Shown: positions 35,830 to 43,182 of the stretch, piece by piece
Layout of the letters: the number at the start of each line of letters is the position of its first letter
Position numbering within the stretch: the first letter of the stretch is position 1
NCBI GenBank assembly: GCA_900102115.1
Contig: FNAW01000002.1
Location: 806,001 to 870,000 of the forward strand
Length of the DNA stretch: 64,000 nucleotides
Origin: Blastococcus fimeti
GTDB taxonomy: Bacteria > Actinomycetota > Actinomycetes > Mycobacteriales > Geodermatophilaceae
Reading direction: 5' to 3'
Notes under the pieces: generated by a model
Seen by the model: the letters and a program-made list of their open reading frames with translations, nothing else
Database searches by the model: none
What the model was told of the DNA's origin: nothing
Made by a program: the position numbers and the translations under genes

Positions 35830-36246
35830 TCACCGCCCGGCGGAGTGGGTCGCGGAGTCGGAGGTGGTGGCCTCCCGACGGGTGACCGGCTCGGGGGCCA
35901 CCAGGACCGCACCCTCCTCGGTGACCTGCACGGCGTAGGTGGCCAGGCGACCGTCCTGGTCCTCGGCCTCGCCGGTGCGGGGATCGAACTTCCACTGGTG
36001 GCCGGGGCAGATCACCTGACCGTTGAGGAGGGTCCCCTTCGCCAGGGACCGCTCCTGGTGGATGCAGGTGTCGTCCACGGCCAGCACCTCGTCGTCGACG
36101 AGGAAGAGCGCGACGGGACAGCCGCCGACGACGACCTGCTTGCGCTTGCGGCGGGCGAGGTCCTTCATCTCGGCGACGTGCACCCAGGCGTTCGGGTCCT
36201 GCGGGTCGACGAGTGGCGCCGGGGAGGTGGCAGTGGGCTCGCTCAC
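35830..36246 (-). CDS. Rieske [2Fe-2S] ferredoxin (shorter form)
   Basis: 138-aa Rieske electron carrier. Ligands are C61-x-H63 (DTCIHQERSL) and C80-x2-H83 (VICPGHQWKFD). The GTG at 36246 has GGAGA. It lies between the diiron oxidase and reductase genes, the natural place for the direct donor to the oxidase. It differs clearly from the second Rieske protein of the same operon in both termini and loop sequence, so the two are not a recent duplication. Confidence 0.9.
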   Translation of the reverse strand: MSEPTATSPAPLVDPQDPNAWVHVAEMKDLARRKRKQVVVGGCPVALFLVDDEVLAVDDTCIHQERSLAKGTLLNGQVICPGHQWKFDPRTGEAEDQDGRLATYAVQVTEEGAVLVAPEPVTRREATTSDSATHSAGR

Positions 36247-36379
36247 GAGGGTCTCCGGTCGGTGTCGTGCGGAGGTACCGGCGGGGCCGGTGAGGTCAGG
36301 TGCGGGAGCGGCGTCGGCCGCCGGGTACAGCTCGGGGTGCCGGGCGCGAGGCGCCCGGCACCCCGGTCGTTCGTCGCGA

Positions 36380-37126
36380 TCAGGCCTGCGCAGCTGCGTC
36401 GAGGTCGGGGGCGACGTAGGTGTCGTACAGCGAGCGCGTGTAGGAGTAGCGCATCTCCGCACCCCACCGGACGAACTGCAGGCAGCGCTGCTGGAGCTCC
36501 GGGGTGTTCGCGTTCTCGAGCACGATCTGGTAGCCGCGCTCGCCGTGCACCACGTCGGACGTGATGTGCAGGTCGAAGAACTCGATCTCGTCCTCGGTGA
36601 AGCCGTAGGTCTCGCGCAGCGGGATGATCTGCTTCTTGTAGATCTCGGGGACCTGGGACTCCAGGCCGACGACGAGCGCCGCCGTGGCGACGACGAAGTG
36701 CTCCCGCAGGGCCGTCGCGTAGCACCAGGCCTGCAGGCCGCGGGTCACGGCGTTGGCGTTGTTCGGGTCCTCGATCCGCTCCTTGGTCGTCCCGCAGGCC
36801 TCGCCGAAGCGGATCAGCAGGTCGGTGTGGCGGATGTCGGCCAGCTCCTCCTCGTACATGTTCTGGAGCAGGAAGTCCTTGGCCTCGGTGATGGTGTCCG
36901 GGGTGTTGGCGTAGACGATGCCCAGGTAGTCGGCGAAGGGGCCGACGTACTGGTAGTGGTTCTCGGCCCACCGGGCGAAGTGGTGCCGCTCGAGCTTGCC
37001 CTCGGCCCACGCCTTGCTGAAGGAAGCGTTCTTGGCCTCACGGCCCTTGATCGCGTTCTGGAGCGCGGCGCGGAAGTCGTCGTGGCTGAGCAGCTCGGTG
37101 CTGGGGCGGTTCAGTGTGGCGGTCAT
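36380..37126 (-). CDS. haem-oxygenase-like diiron oxidase (TenA/PqqC/CADD superfamily)
   Basis: 248-aa all-helical protein. The six metal ligands expected in haem-oxygenase-like diiron oxidases are present with CADD-like spacing: E93 and H100 (YEEELADIRH), E156 (VVGLESQVPE), then H187-x3-D191-x2-H194 (LHITSDVVHGE). TenA and PqqC lack this set. It is the first gene of the seven-gene operon and is followed by a Rieske ferredoxin and a reductase, so an O2-activating oxygenase or N-oxygenase is likely. Lys164/Lys165 lie near the position of the lysine that CADD consumes, which may be chance. The substrate is unknown. Confidence 0.85.
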   Translation of the reverse strand: MTATLNRPSTELLSHDDFRAALQNAIKGREAKNASFSKAWAEGKLERHHFARWAENHYQYVGPFADYLGIVYANTPDTITEAKDFLLQNMYEEELADIRHTDLLIRFGEACGTTKERIEDPNNANAVTRGLQAWCYATALREHFVVATAALVVGLESQVPEIYKKQIIPLRETYGFTEDEIEFFDLHITSDVVHGERGYQIVLENANTPELQQRCLQFVRWGAEMRYSYTRSLYDTYVAPDLDAAAQA

Positions 37127-37283
37127 GGATTGCCTTCCCTGGGAACGCGTGGGCTCGGGCTGGTGTGTTCCACGCTAGGAGCGCCAGGACCGCCGTCAGA
37201 GGGTCATCGTGCACAGCCCTGCATCACTTGCATGTGCACATGAACCAGCGCCTCGACAGGTGGCGGACGGGGATCCTGCTGGG
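37127..37283. promoter_or_regulatory. divergent oxygenase operon / DUF1275 control region
   Basis: Contains TGTGCACA (37233-37240) and the near copy CGTGCACA (37208-37215), 25 bp apart in phase (about 2.4 helical turns), between the diiron oxidase gene and the DUF1275 gene. Candidate operator pair for the cluster regulator. Confidence 0.45.
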
Positions 37284-38033
37284 GTGTCTGGGCCTTCCGC
37301 GACCTCCGTCCCCGCGACCGCCACACCCTCGCGCGGGCCGGCCGCAGAGCCGGACCGTCAGCACCGTCACGCCCTGCGCCTCCGCCAGAGCCTGGTGGTC
37401 GCCCTCGCCGTGCTCAGCGGCGCGACCGACGCGATCGGGCTGATGGCGCTCGGCGGTGCCTTCACCAGCGTCATGACCGGCAACCTGGTCATCCTCGGGG
37501 CGTCGGCCAGTGACACCGACGGTGCGCTCGCCATCGCCGCCGGCGGCGCCATCCTCGCGTTCTGCGCGGGCGCTGCGCTGGGCGCACGCATCGCCGGCTC
37601 CCCCGAGGCCGGCGACCCGGTGTGGCCGCGGGCGGTGACGGCCGCGCTGGCCGTCGAGTTCGTGCTGTTCGCCGGCTTCGCGGTCGGCTGGTGGGCCGCC
37701 GGCGCCGACCCCGGGCAGGTACTCCGCCACGTGCTGCTCTTCGCCCTTGCCGCGGCCCTCGGGATCCAGAGCAGCACCGTGCAGCGGTTCGGGGTGAGCG
37801 GCCTGTCCACGACCTACCTCACCGGAACGCTCACGACGGTGGTCATCCGGCTGGCCTCCGGCCGCGGGCTCCGCGAGGTGCGGGGCAGCGTGCAGATCCT
37901 CCTCGGCCTCGTCGTGGGGGCGGCGGCCGGCACGGCGCTGCTGCTGGTGTCACCGATGGCGACACCCGCCCTCCCCCTGACGGCGCTGGCGGCGGTTCTC
38001 CTCGTCGCAGTGGTGGTCGCCCGGCGGCGGTGA
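37284..38033 (+). CDS. DUF1275 (YoaK-like) membrane protein
   Basis: About 249 aa from a GTG at 37284; the frame is open back to a GTG at 37209, which overlaps the presumed operator, so the true start is uncertain. After a Pro/Ala-rich tail, about six membrane helices follow, with the family pattern SGATDAIGLMALGGAFTSVMTGNLVILG, ALGIQSSTVQRFGVSGLSTTYLTGTLTTVV. The function of DUF1275 is not established; a transport role is suspected. It is divergent from the oxygenase operon. Confidence 0.85.
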   Translation: MSGPSATSVPATATPSRGPAAEPDRQHRHALRLRQSLVVALAVLSGATDAIGLMALGGAFTSVMTGNLVILGASASDTDGALAIAAGGAILAFCAGAALGARIAGSPEAGDPVWPRAVTAALAVEFVLFAGFAVGWWAAGADPGQVLRHVLLFALAAALGIQSSTVQRFGVSGLSTTYLTGTLTTVVIRLASGRGLREVRGSVQILLGLVVGAAAGTALLLVSPMATPALPLTALAAVLLVAVVVARRR

Positions 38034-38041
38034 GGAGCGGC

Positions 38042-38584
38042 TCAGGCCGTGTCGTCGCGGCGGAGCACGAAGAAGAACGGGCCGTCCAGTCCCCGGAGGT
38101 CCATCAGCCCGAGCCGGACGTCGTCGGACACCCGGCGGAAGACGTCGATGATCGGCAGCGCGTCGTAGACCATCGCCGCGGTGCGCACGCCCCGGTGCTC
38201 GACGGTCCGCAGCCGGGCGCGCGGCTTCGACGTCGTCACCAGGGGGCGGACCAGGCGGAACGCCGCCCGCGCCGCCCGGGAGTGCGCGAGCGCCGGCCGG
38301 TCGCGCAGCACGGCCATCGGCACGAAGGCCGGGTCGACCGGCCGGGGCCCGGCGCTGGTCGTGAACAGCAGCGGGTGCACGGTCTCCGCGTCGAGGAACT
38401 CCTTGCCGTACCAGCCGTAGGCCTCCAGCAGGCCGTCCAGCGGCGATCCGGTGGGCAGCCCGCTGCCCCGCCACCGGCCGAGCATGTCGTCGGTCGGGAC
38501 GGCGTCGAGGGAGTCGAACAGGGCCAGCGCCTCCTCGGGGGAGGCGCCGGCGCCGTGCTCGACCAGCCACTGGTCGGTGCTCAT
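38042..38584 (-). CDS. DUF4334/GXWXG-domain protein
   Basis: 180 aa. The N-terminal GXWXG motif is visible (MLGRWRGSGLPTGSPLDGLL), followed by EAYGWYGKEFLDAETVHPLLF and a C-terminal DUF4334-like part (VEHRGVRTAAMVYDALPIIDVFRRVSDDVRLGLMDLRG). Fold and function are unknown; members occur widely in actinobacteria. It is probably co-transcribed with the downstream DUF1275-side gap only by chance; it converges on DUF1275. Confidence 0.82.
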   Translation of the reverse strand: MSTDQWLVEHGAGASPEEALALFDSLDAVPTDDMLGRWRGSGLPTGSPLDGLLEAYGWYGKEFLDAETVHPLLFTTSAGPRPVDPAFVPMAVLRDRPALAHSRAARAAFRLVRPLVTTSKPRARLRTVEHRGVRTAAMVYDALPIIDVFRRVSDDVRLGLMDLRGLDGPFFFVLRRDDTA

Positions 38585-38594
38585 GCGGGGTAGG

Positions 38595-38804
38595 TCAGGA
38601 GACCGGGCGCTCGAAGGTGACCAGCACGCCCTCGACGCCGCCCGGACCGATGCGGCCCTTGACCTCGACGGCGGTGACGGCCTTCAGCTGCCAGCCCTCG
38701 CGGGCGTGCTCGTTGAGCACCTTCTCGAGCTTGCCGCCGGACATCTTGCCGCCGACCATCCCCTCGCGGATCTCCTCGACCTTGTACTCGAACCGTGCAG
38801 CCAT
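38595..38804 (-). CDS. DUF4177-like small protein
   Basis: 69 aa, start ATG at 38804. It has the DUF4177 pattern: FEYKVEEIRE at the N-terminus, LEKVLNEHAREGWQLKAVTAVEV in the middle and a final beta strand VEGVLVTFERP. Small cytoplasmic alpha/beta protein of unknown role. Confidence 0.8.
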   Translation of the reverse strand: MAARFEYKVEEIREGMVGGKMSGGKLEKVLNEHAREGWQLKAVTAVEVKGRIGPGGVEGVLVTFERPVS

Positions 38805-38863
38805 GCCCAGCCTCCTCGTCGACGCGCGGAGCCTGCCCGGACGGGAGACCTGCGTCGAAGGGG

Positions 38864-39733
38864 TCAGCCAAGCACGGGCAGGGTGCGCTTGGCTGCGAGC
38901 CCGTCCATGCCGGCCTGGATGTCCGCCTCGACCTGGTCGTAGATCTTCTGGACGTACGCCTGGTCGTCGGCGCGCTCCGGGTCGTCGTCGACCTCGATCG
39001 GCTCCAGCAGCCGGGTGCGGATCTTCGCCGGCAGCGGCACGTGCGCCGGCAGGATCTCGACCGCCAGGGGGAACGGGAAGCCGGCGATGATCGGCAGGTT
39101 GGCCCCCCGCAGCGTGGTCTTGAGGCCGGTCACCCTGTCCAGCGCGTTGGCCAGCCACTTCCCCTCGGAGACGACGAAGACGGTGTCGTGGCCGCCGACG
39201 GTGGCGACCGGCACGATCGGGACGCCGGACCGGATCGCCTGCTTCACGAAGCCGGTGCGCCCGCCCAGCGTGGCGACGTCGCGCTTGCGCCAGCTGCGCA
39301 TCGCGTCCACCTCGCCGCCGGGCCAGACGACGACGTCCTCGCCCTGCTCCAGCGCCGCGCCGACGCTCCTGCGGTTCGCGGCGATGACGCCGACGGCGCG
39401 GAAGTAGTCGCCCAGGCCCGGCGCGGCCATGAGCACGTCGTGCGCGGTGCCGTGCAGCGCCCGCCCGCCCTCGAAGTGGGTGTGCCAGGCGTTGACCAGC
39501 GTCCAGGCGTCCATGGTGAGCGCCCCGCCGGAGTGGACGCCGACGACCAGGCTGGTCCGGTCCGGCACGTTCTCCCAGCCGTCGATCTCCAGCCGGAAGT
39601 ACCACCTGTTGAGCAGGTCGTAGAACGGCTGCTGCAGCTTGAGCAACGTCTCGTTCGGCGGCTGCGGCTCCATCGCGGCGCCCACGCGCCAGCCGATCAG
39701 TCGCTGGAGGAGGTTCTGCTGGTTCTCGGCCAT
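38864..39733 (-). CDS. acyltransferase, DAGAT/PlsC-like
   Basis: 289 aa. Acyltransferase-like signatures are VVGVHSGGALTMDAW (His active-site region), GTAHDVLMAAPGLGDYFRAVGVIAANR, a substrate loop VVVWPGGEVDAMRSW and IVPVATVGGHDTVFV, matching the diacylglycerol-acyltransferase-like branch more than classical NHx4D PlsC. It probably works at the membrane surface on lipid acyl chains. The ATG at 39733 is preceded by AGAGGGA. It precedes a lipase-like gene on the same strand. Confidence 0.85.
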   Translation of the reverse strand: MAENQQNLLQRLIGWRVGAAMEPQPPNETLLKLQQPFYDLLNRWYFRLEIDGWENVPDRTSLVVGVHSGGALTMDAWTLVNAWHTHFEGGRALHGTAHDVLMAAPGLGDYFRAVGVIAANRRSVGAALEQGEDVVVWPGGEVDAMRSWRKRDVATLGGRTGFVKQAIRSGVPIVPVATVGGHDTVFVVSEGKWLANALDRVTGLKTTLRGANLPIIAGFPFPLAVEILPAHVPLPAKIRTRLLEPIEVDDDPERADDQAYVQKIYDQVEADIQAGMDGLAAKRTLPVLG

Positions 39734-39838
39734 GCGGGTTCCCTCTTCGCTGAAGGACGACGGCGGTTCCGTGCAGGGCAACGGCTGCGCGGCCGGAAGG
39801 TCACGCTGCGCCGCACAGGATGCCCGGTCAGCCCGGCG

Positions 39839-41107
39839 TCAGCACTGCGGAGCCGCCGGCTGCGGACCCTCCGGCCGGTCGGTCAGCCAGCGCCGGATGT
39901 GCGCGTAGACCCGCGGGTGGTTCGTGAGCCCGAAGTGGTGCAGCCCGCCCACGCGCTCGACGTGGTCGGCGGGGAAGGGCAGCCGGTCGTCGTCTCCGGT
40001 GTCCCCGAGGGCGCTGCGGGGGGACACCATCAGGTCGCCGAACAGGTCGGCCAGCCGACCGGACGGGTTCGGGCTCAGCGTCGCGAGGACGACGAAGTGC
40101 CGGGCGCCGTCCTCCAGCGGTACGAGGGTGCGCAGACCCGGATCCGGGCCGTCGAGGTCGCGGCCGGCCCAGTCGTCCTCGACGAGGGTGCCGTGGCGGA
40201 GGTCCTTGATGCCGACACTGCGCAACGACAGGACGCGGGCCAGCGGGCGGGTCTCCGGGAGCCGCGCGAGCTGCACGGCGAGCGTGTGCACCCCGCGCTC
40301 CAGCGGGGCGCCGAGGTGCGGCGCGCCGAGGGTCACGGTGTCCCGCACCAGCCGGGTCCAGGGCTGCGCCTCCGCGGTGCCGTCGCAGGCCTGGTGCAGG
40401 GCGCTGCGCGCGACCAGCCCACCCATGGAGTGGCCGATCAGGACCAGGTCCTGCACCTCCTCCGGCCAGGCCGCGACCAGCTCCGCGAGCAGCTCGGCGA
40501 GTGCGCGGCCGTTGTCGGAGATGTGCCGGCCGGTGTTGTAGCGCACGTACACCGGCGTCAGCCCGAGGTCGGCGTGCAGGAGCGACCCGTAGGTGACGTC
40601 CGGGCGGCCGAAGTGCTTCTCGGCGCCGTAGGTCCAGCAGTCCTCGGTCTCGGTGAGCCCGTGGAGGAAGACCGCGATCCGCCCGGTCGCCCCGGGGAAC
40701 GCCGTCCGCAGGGAGTCGGTGTCCAGCGGCACCGCCCGCCCGGCCACCCGCACGGTCGTCCCGACGTCCAGGCCCGGGGCGGCCCGCTCCACGAGGTCGC
40801 CGTGCGCACCGTTCAGGAAGCCGAGGACCGCCCGGCCGCGCCGCTCCTCGTCCAGGTCCCGTCCGCTGGCCCGCTCCGCGGCCGCGCGGCCCACGGCCCG
40901 CGCGCCGAGCCCGAGCGCCAGCCCCACGCCGGCATAGCTGAGACCGGCGACGGCGTCGTGCCACAGCTGCACCGGTCGCCCGACCGGGCCGACGACCCCG
41001 AACACGCGGTCGGCGATGCCCTGGTGCACCTCGCGGACGCGGCGGGTGGTCCCCCGCAACGTCAGCCGGGCCAGCTCGGTCGTGCCCTGGACCTCGTCGG
41101 TGCGCAT
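39839..41107 (-). CDS. alpha/beta-hydrolase (lipase/esterase, PGAP1-like)
   Basis: 422 aa. The catalytic nucleophile elbow GHSMGGLVARSAL (Ser about residue 220) is followed by GAPHLGAPLERGVH; the oxyanion strand is RIAVFLHGLTETEDCW and the likely catalytic His is in GLHHFGLTNHP. The 100-residue N-terminal part is helical and contains one possible membrane-associated segment (AVAGLSYAGVGLALGLGARAVG). It is a probable lipid esterase, next to the acyltransferase gene. Confidence 0.88.
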   Translation of the reverse strand: MRTDEVQGTTELARLTLRGTTRRVREVHQGIADRVFGVVGPVGRPVQLWHDAVAGLSYAGVGLALGLGARAVGRAAAERASGRDLDEERRGRAVLGFLNGAHGDLVERAAPGLDVGTTVRVAGRAVPLDTDSLRTAFPGATGRIAVFLHGLTETEDCWTYGAEKHFGRPDVTYGSLLHADLGLTPVYVRYNTGRHISDNGRALAELLAELVAAWPEEVQDLVLIGHSMGGLVARSALHQACDGTAEAQPWTRLVRDTVTLGAPHLGAPLERGVHTLAVQLARLPETRPLARVLSLRSVGIKDLRHGTLVEDDWAGRDLDGPDPGLRTLVPLEDGARHFVVLATLSPNPSGRLADLFGDLMVSPRSALGDTGDDDRLPFPADHVERVGGLHHFGLTNHPRVYAHIRRWLTDRPEGPQPAAPQC

Positions 41108-41198
41108 GCCTCTCCCCTACCCGTCCGCGGCACGACCGACGTGTGCGTTGCGGCACCTAGGCTGGACGGTGCACCTGCACCCGACCCGAGGAGTTCCC

Positions 41199-41369
41199 GT
41201 GTTGCGTCTGCTCGGCTGGCTGGTGGTCATCTGGCTGGCGCTCAGCATCCTGGGCGCGGTCATCAAGGGGCTGTTCTGGCTCACCGTGCTCGGTCTGCTG
41301 CTCGCCGGGGCCACGGTCGCGCTCGGCTGGACCAAGCGCGACCGGAAGGAACTGCCCCGCCGCTGGTGA
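41199..41369 (+). CDS. small membrane protein, 56 aa
   Basis: Start GTG at 41199 with GAGGAG upstream. Two closely spaced hydrophobic segments (LLGWLVVIWLALSILGAVIKG and LFWLTVLGLLLAGATVALG) and a basic tail (KRDRKELPRRW). Proteins of this pattern are common as unannotated 50-60 residue ORFs in actinobacteria; the role is unknown. Confidence 0.7.
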   Translation: MLRLLGWLVVIWLALSILGAVIKGLFWLTVLGLLLAGATVALGWTKRDRKELPRRW

Positions 41370-41373
41370 GCGG

Positions 41374-41541
41374 TCAGTCCCCGTCGGCGTCGCCGGACAT
41401 CCCGTCGCCGTAGCGCAGCGGGTCGCCGTGCACGGGCGGCGGCACGACGGCGTCGGTCTGCACCTCGACCTGGTCCTCCTGGGCGACCTGCGCCCCGGCG
41501 ACGAACTCGTCCAACGGGATCACGTATCGGGGATCGGCCAT
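41374..41541 (-). CDS. small hypothetical protein, 55 aa
   Basis: Acidic, hydrophilic peptide beginning MADPRYVIPLDEFVAG. There is no recognisable domain and the ribosome-binding site is weak. It is convergent with the small membrane protein gene and divergent from the HNH gene; the codon pattern looks coding, but a chance ORF is possible. Confidence 0.45.
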   Translation of the reverse strand: MADPRYVIPLDEFVAGAQVAQEDQVEVQTDAVVPPPVHGDPLRYGDGMSGDADGD

Positions 41542-41644
41542 GCCGGCAGCCTGCCGCTCCCCCGCCTCCGCCGTCCAGTGCAGCGGAGGGACGACCGCCC
41601 GTGGAGAGCAGAGAACTGTCGTACCCCGGCCGTACGTTTGCCCT

Positions 41645-43120
41645 ATGCCGGTGATCGAGGTGCAGCGGTCCTCCCTGGAGGGGGTGCTGCTGGAGCTCTC
41701 GCCGGCGGTCGAGCACATGCCGGCCGACCGGCTGTCGGCGGAGGAGGCGACGCGAGCACTGGGTCTGCTGCAGGCCCGCAAGGCGCGGGACGACGCGCGC
41801 GAGGCGGAGCTGCTCATGTCACTCGCCGCGGATCGTCCGGACACCGACGACCCGCCGCCGGGGCATCCCGGTGCCCGCCGGCGGAGTCAGGGGTCGCCGG
41901 TGCCGGGGACGAGTGAGTTCCTGCCCGACGAGGCGGCGATGGTGCTCAACTGCGGGCGCCCGCACGCCACGGACCTGTTGTCCGACGCCTACCAGCTGGT
42001 GGAGCGGATGCCGGCGGTGCACGCGGAGCGGCGGGCGGGTCGGCTGGATGGCTACCGGGCGCGGATCTTCGCCGACGTCCTCGGTACCGCCTCCGACGAG
42101 GTCATCGCTGTCGTCGTGCCGGAGATCCTGCCGGCTGCGGCGGGCTGGTCGTCGGGGAAGCTGCGGAAGCGGCTGATCGCGGCCGCGGTCGCAGCGGACG
42201 AGGAGTTCGCCGAACGGCGGCGACAGGAGGCCGAACGTCGCGCGGCGGTCCGGCTGTACCCGACGGCGGATGGGATGTCGGCGCTGACCACCGAGGCGCC
42301 CGCCGCGGTGGCGGCGGCGATGTGGTCGGTCATCGACCAGGCCGCCCAGCTGGCGAAGACGGCGGGTGATGACCGGCCGATCGGCGTGCTGCGCGCCGAA
42401 GCGCACGCGGCTCGCGTACTCGGCATGGGGGACGACAGCCGCCCCGCCATGAGCGGCCACGTCACCATCACCGCACCCCTGTACGCGCTGCGGCCGTCGA
42501 GGCCGACGACTGAGACGGCGACGACGCCGATGGTGGCCGGAACTCCGATCACGTCAGCGCACCTCCGCGAACTCCTCGCGCAGCTGAACGCGCTCGGCGT
42601 GCAGGCACCCGCCGGCGGCAGCCTCGCGCTGGCCCTCACCGACGACGACGGCGCCCTGCTGGCCACGGTCACGCCCGCCGAGCTGGCCCGCCTCGCCGCC
42701 CGCGGCTGCACCCATCACGGCCGCGAGGCTGACTGCGACTGCCCGGTCCTCGGCCCACCACCCGAGGTCCCCGGCTACAGCCACACCGCCGCCCAGGAAC
42801 GCTTCCTCCGGCTGCGCGACCGCACCTGCCGACATCCCGGCTGCGGCCAACCCGCCGGCCGCACCGACGCCGACCACGTCGTGCCCTACGCCTGCGGCGG
42901 CAGAACCAGCTGCGACAACCTCTGCTGCCTGTGCCGCAGCCACCACCGCTCCAAGACCTTCGCCCGCGGCTGGCGCTTCCAGATGGACCCCGACGGCACC
43001 CTGCACGTCACCACCCCGTCGGGCATCACGCGGAGCACCCGACCACCCGGCCTCCACGACCAACGCGCACTCCCGCCACCGAGACACAGCCCGGTCGACG
43101 ACGACCCGCCACCGTTCTGA
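41645..43120 (+). CDS. DUF222 / HNH endonuclease-domain protein
   Basis: 491 aa. The N-terminal 300 residues are a DUF222-type helical domain (LPDEAAMVLNCGRPHATDLLSDAYQLVERMP...). The C-terminal HNH nuclease has zinc-type cysteines and the core DADHVVPYACGGRTSCDNLCCLCRSHHRSKT. The ATG lies 6 nt after TACGTT (41633-41638), so a leaderless mRNA is likely. Such proteins are present in many copies in actinobacterial genomes and may be selfish or defence nucleases; their biological role is unsettled. A Pro-rich disordered tail ends it. Confidence 0.9.
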   Translation: MPVIEVQRSSLEGVLLELSPAVEHMPADRLSAEEATRALGLLQARKARDDAREAELLMSLAADRPDTDDPPPGHPGARRRSQGSPVPGTSEFLPDEAAMVLNCGRPHATDLLSDAYQLVERMPAVHAERRAGRLDGYRARIFADVLGTASDEVIAVVVPEILPAAAGWSSGKLRKRLIAAAVAADEEFAERRRQEAERRAAVRLYPTADGMSALTTEAPAAVAAAMWSVIDQAAQLAKTAGDDRPIGVLRAEAHAARVLGMGDDSRPAMSGHVTITAPLYALRPSRPTTETATTPMVAGTPITSAHLRELLAQLNALGVQAPAGGSLALALTDDDGALLATVTPAELARLAARGCTHHGREADCDCPVLGPPPEVPGYSHTAAQERFLRLRDRTCRHPGCGQPAGRTDADHVVPYACGGRTSCDNLCCLCRSHHRSKTFARGWRFQMDPDGTLHVTTPSGITRSTRPPGLHDQRALPPPRHSPVDDDPPPF

Positions 43121-43182
43121 GCGGGGGCAGGGCCGACCGAGCAGCGGCTGTGAGGCGCACAGCCCGTGACACGCTCCACCGC

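Noticed and set aside
36380..37126. Calling the 248-aa protein a thiaminase/TenA or PqqC
   Set aside because: Those lack the six-ligand metal set seen here (E93, H100, E156, H187, D191, H194), and no thiamine or PQQ genes are near.
37209..37283. N-terminal extension of the DUF1275 protein from GTG 37209
   Set aside because: It would overlap the TGTGCACA operator candidates and adds sequence unlike the family; kept only as an alternative start.
38795..41413. 872-codon forward open frame opposite the acyltransferase and lipase genes
   Set aside because: Shadow of two well-supported minus-strand enzymes; no recognisable protein.
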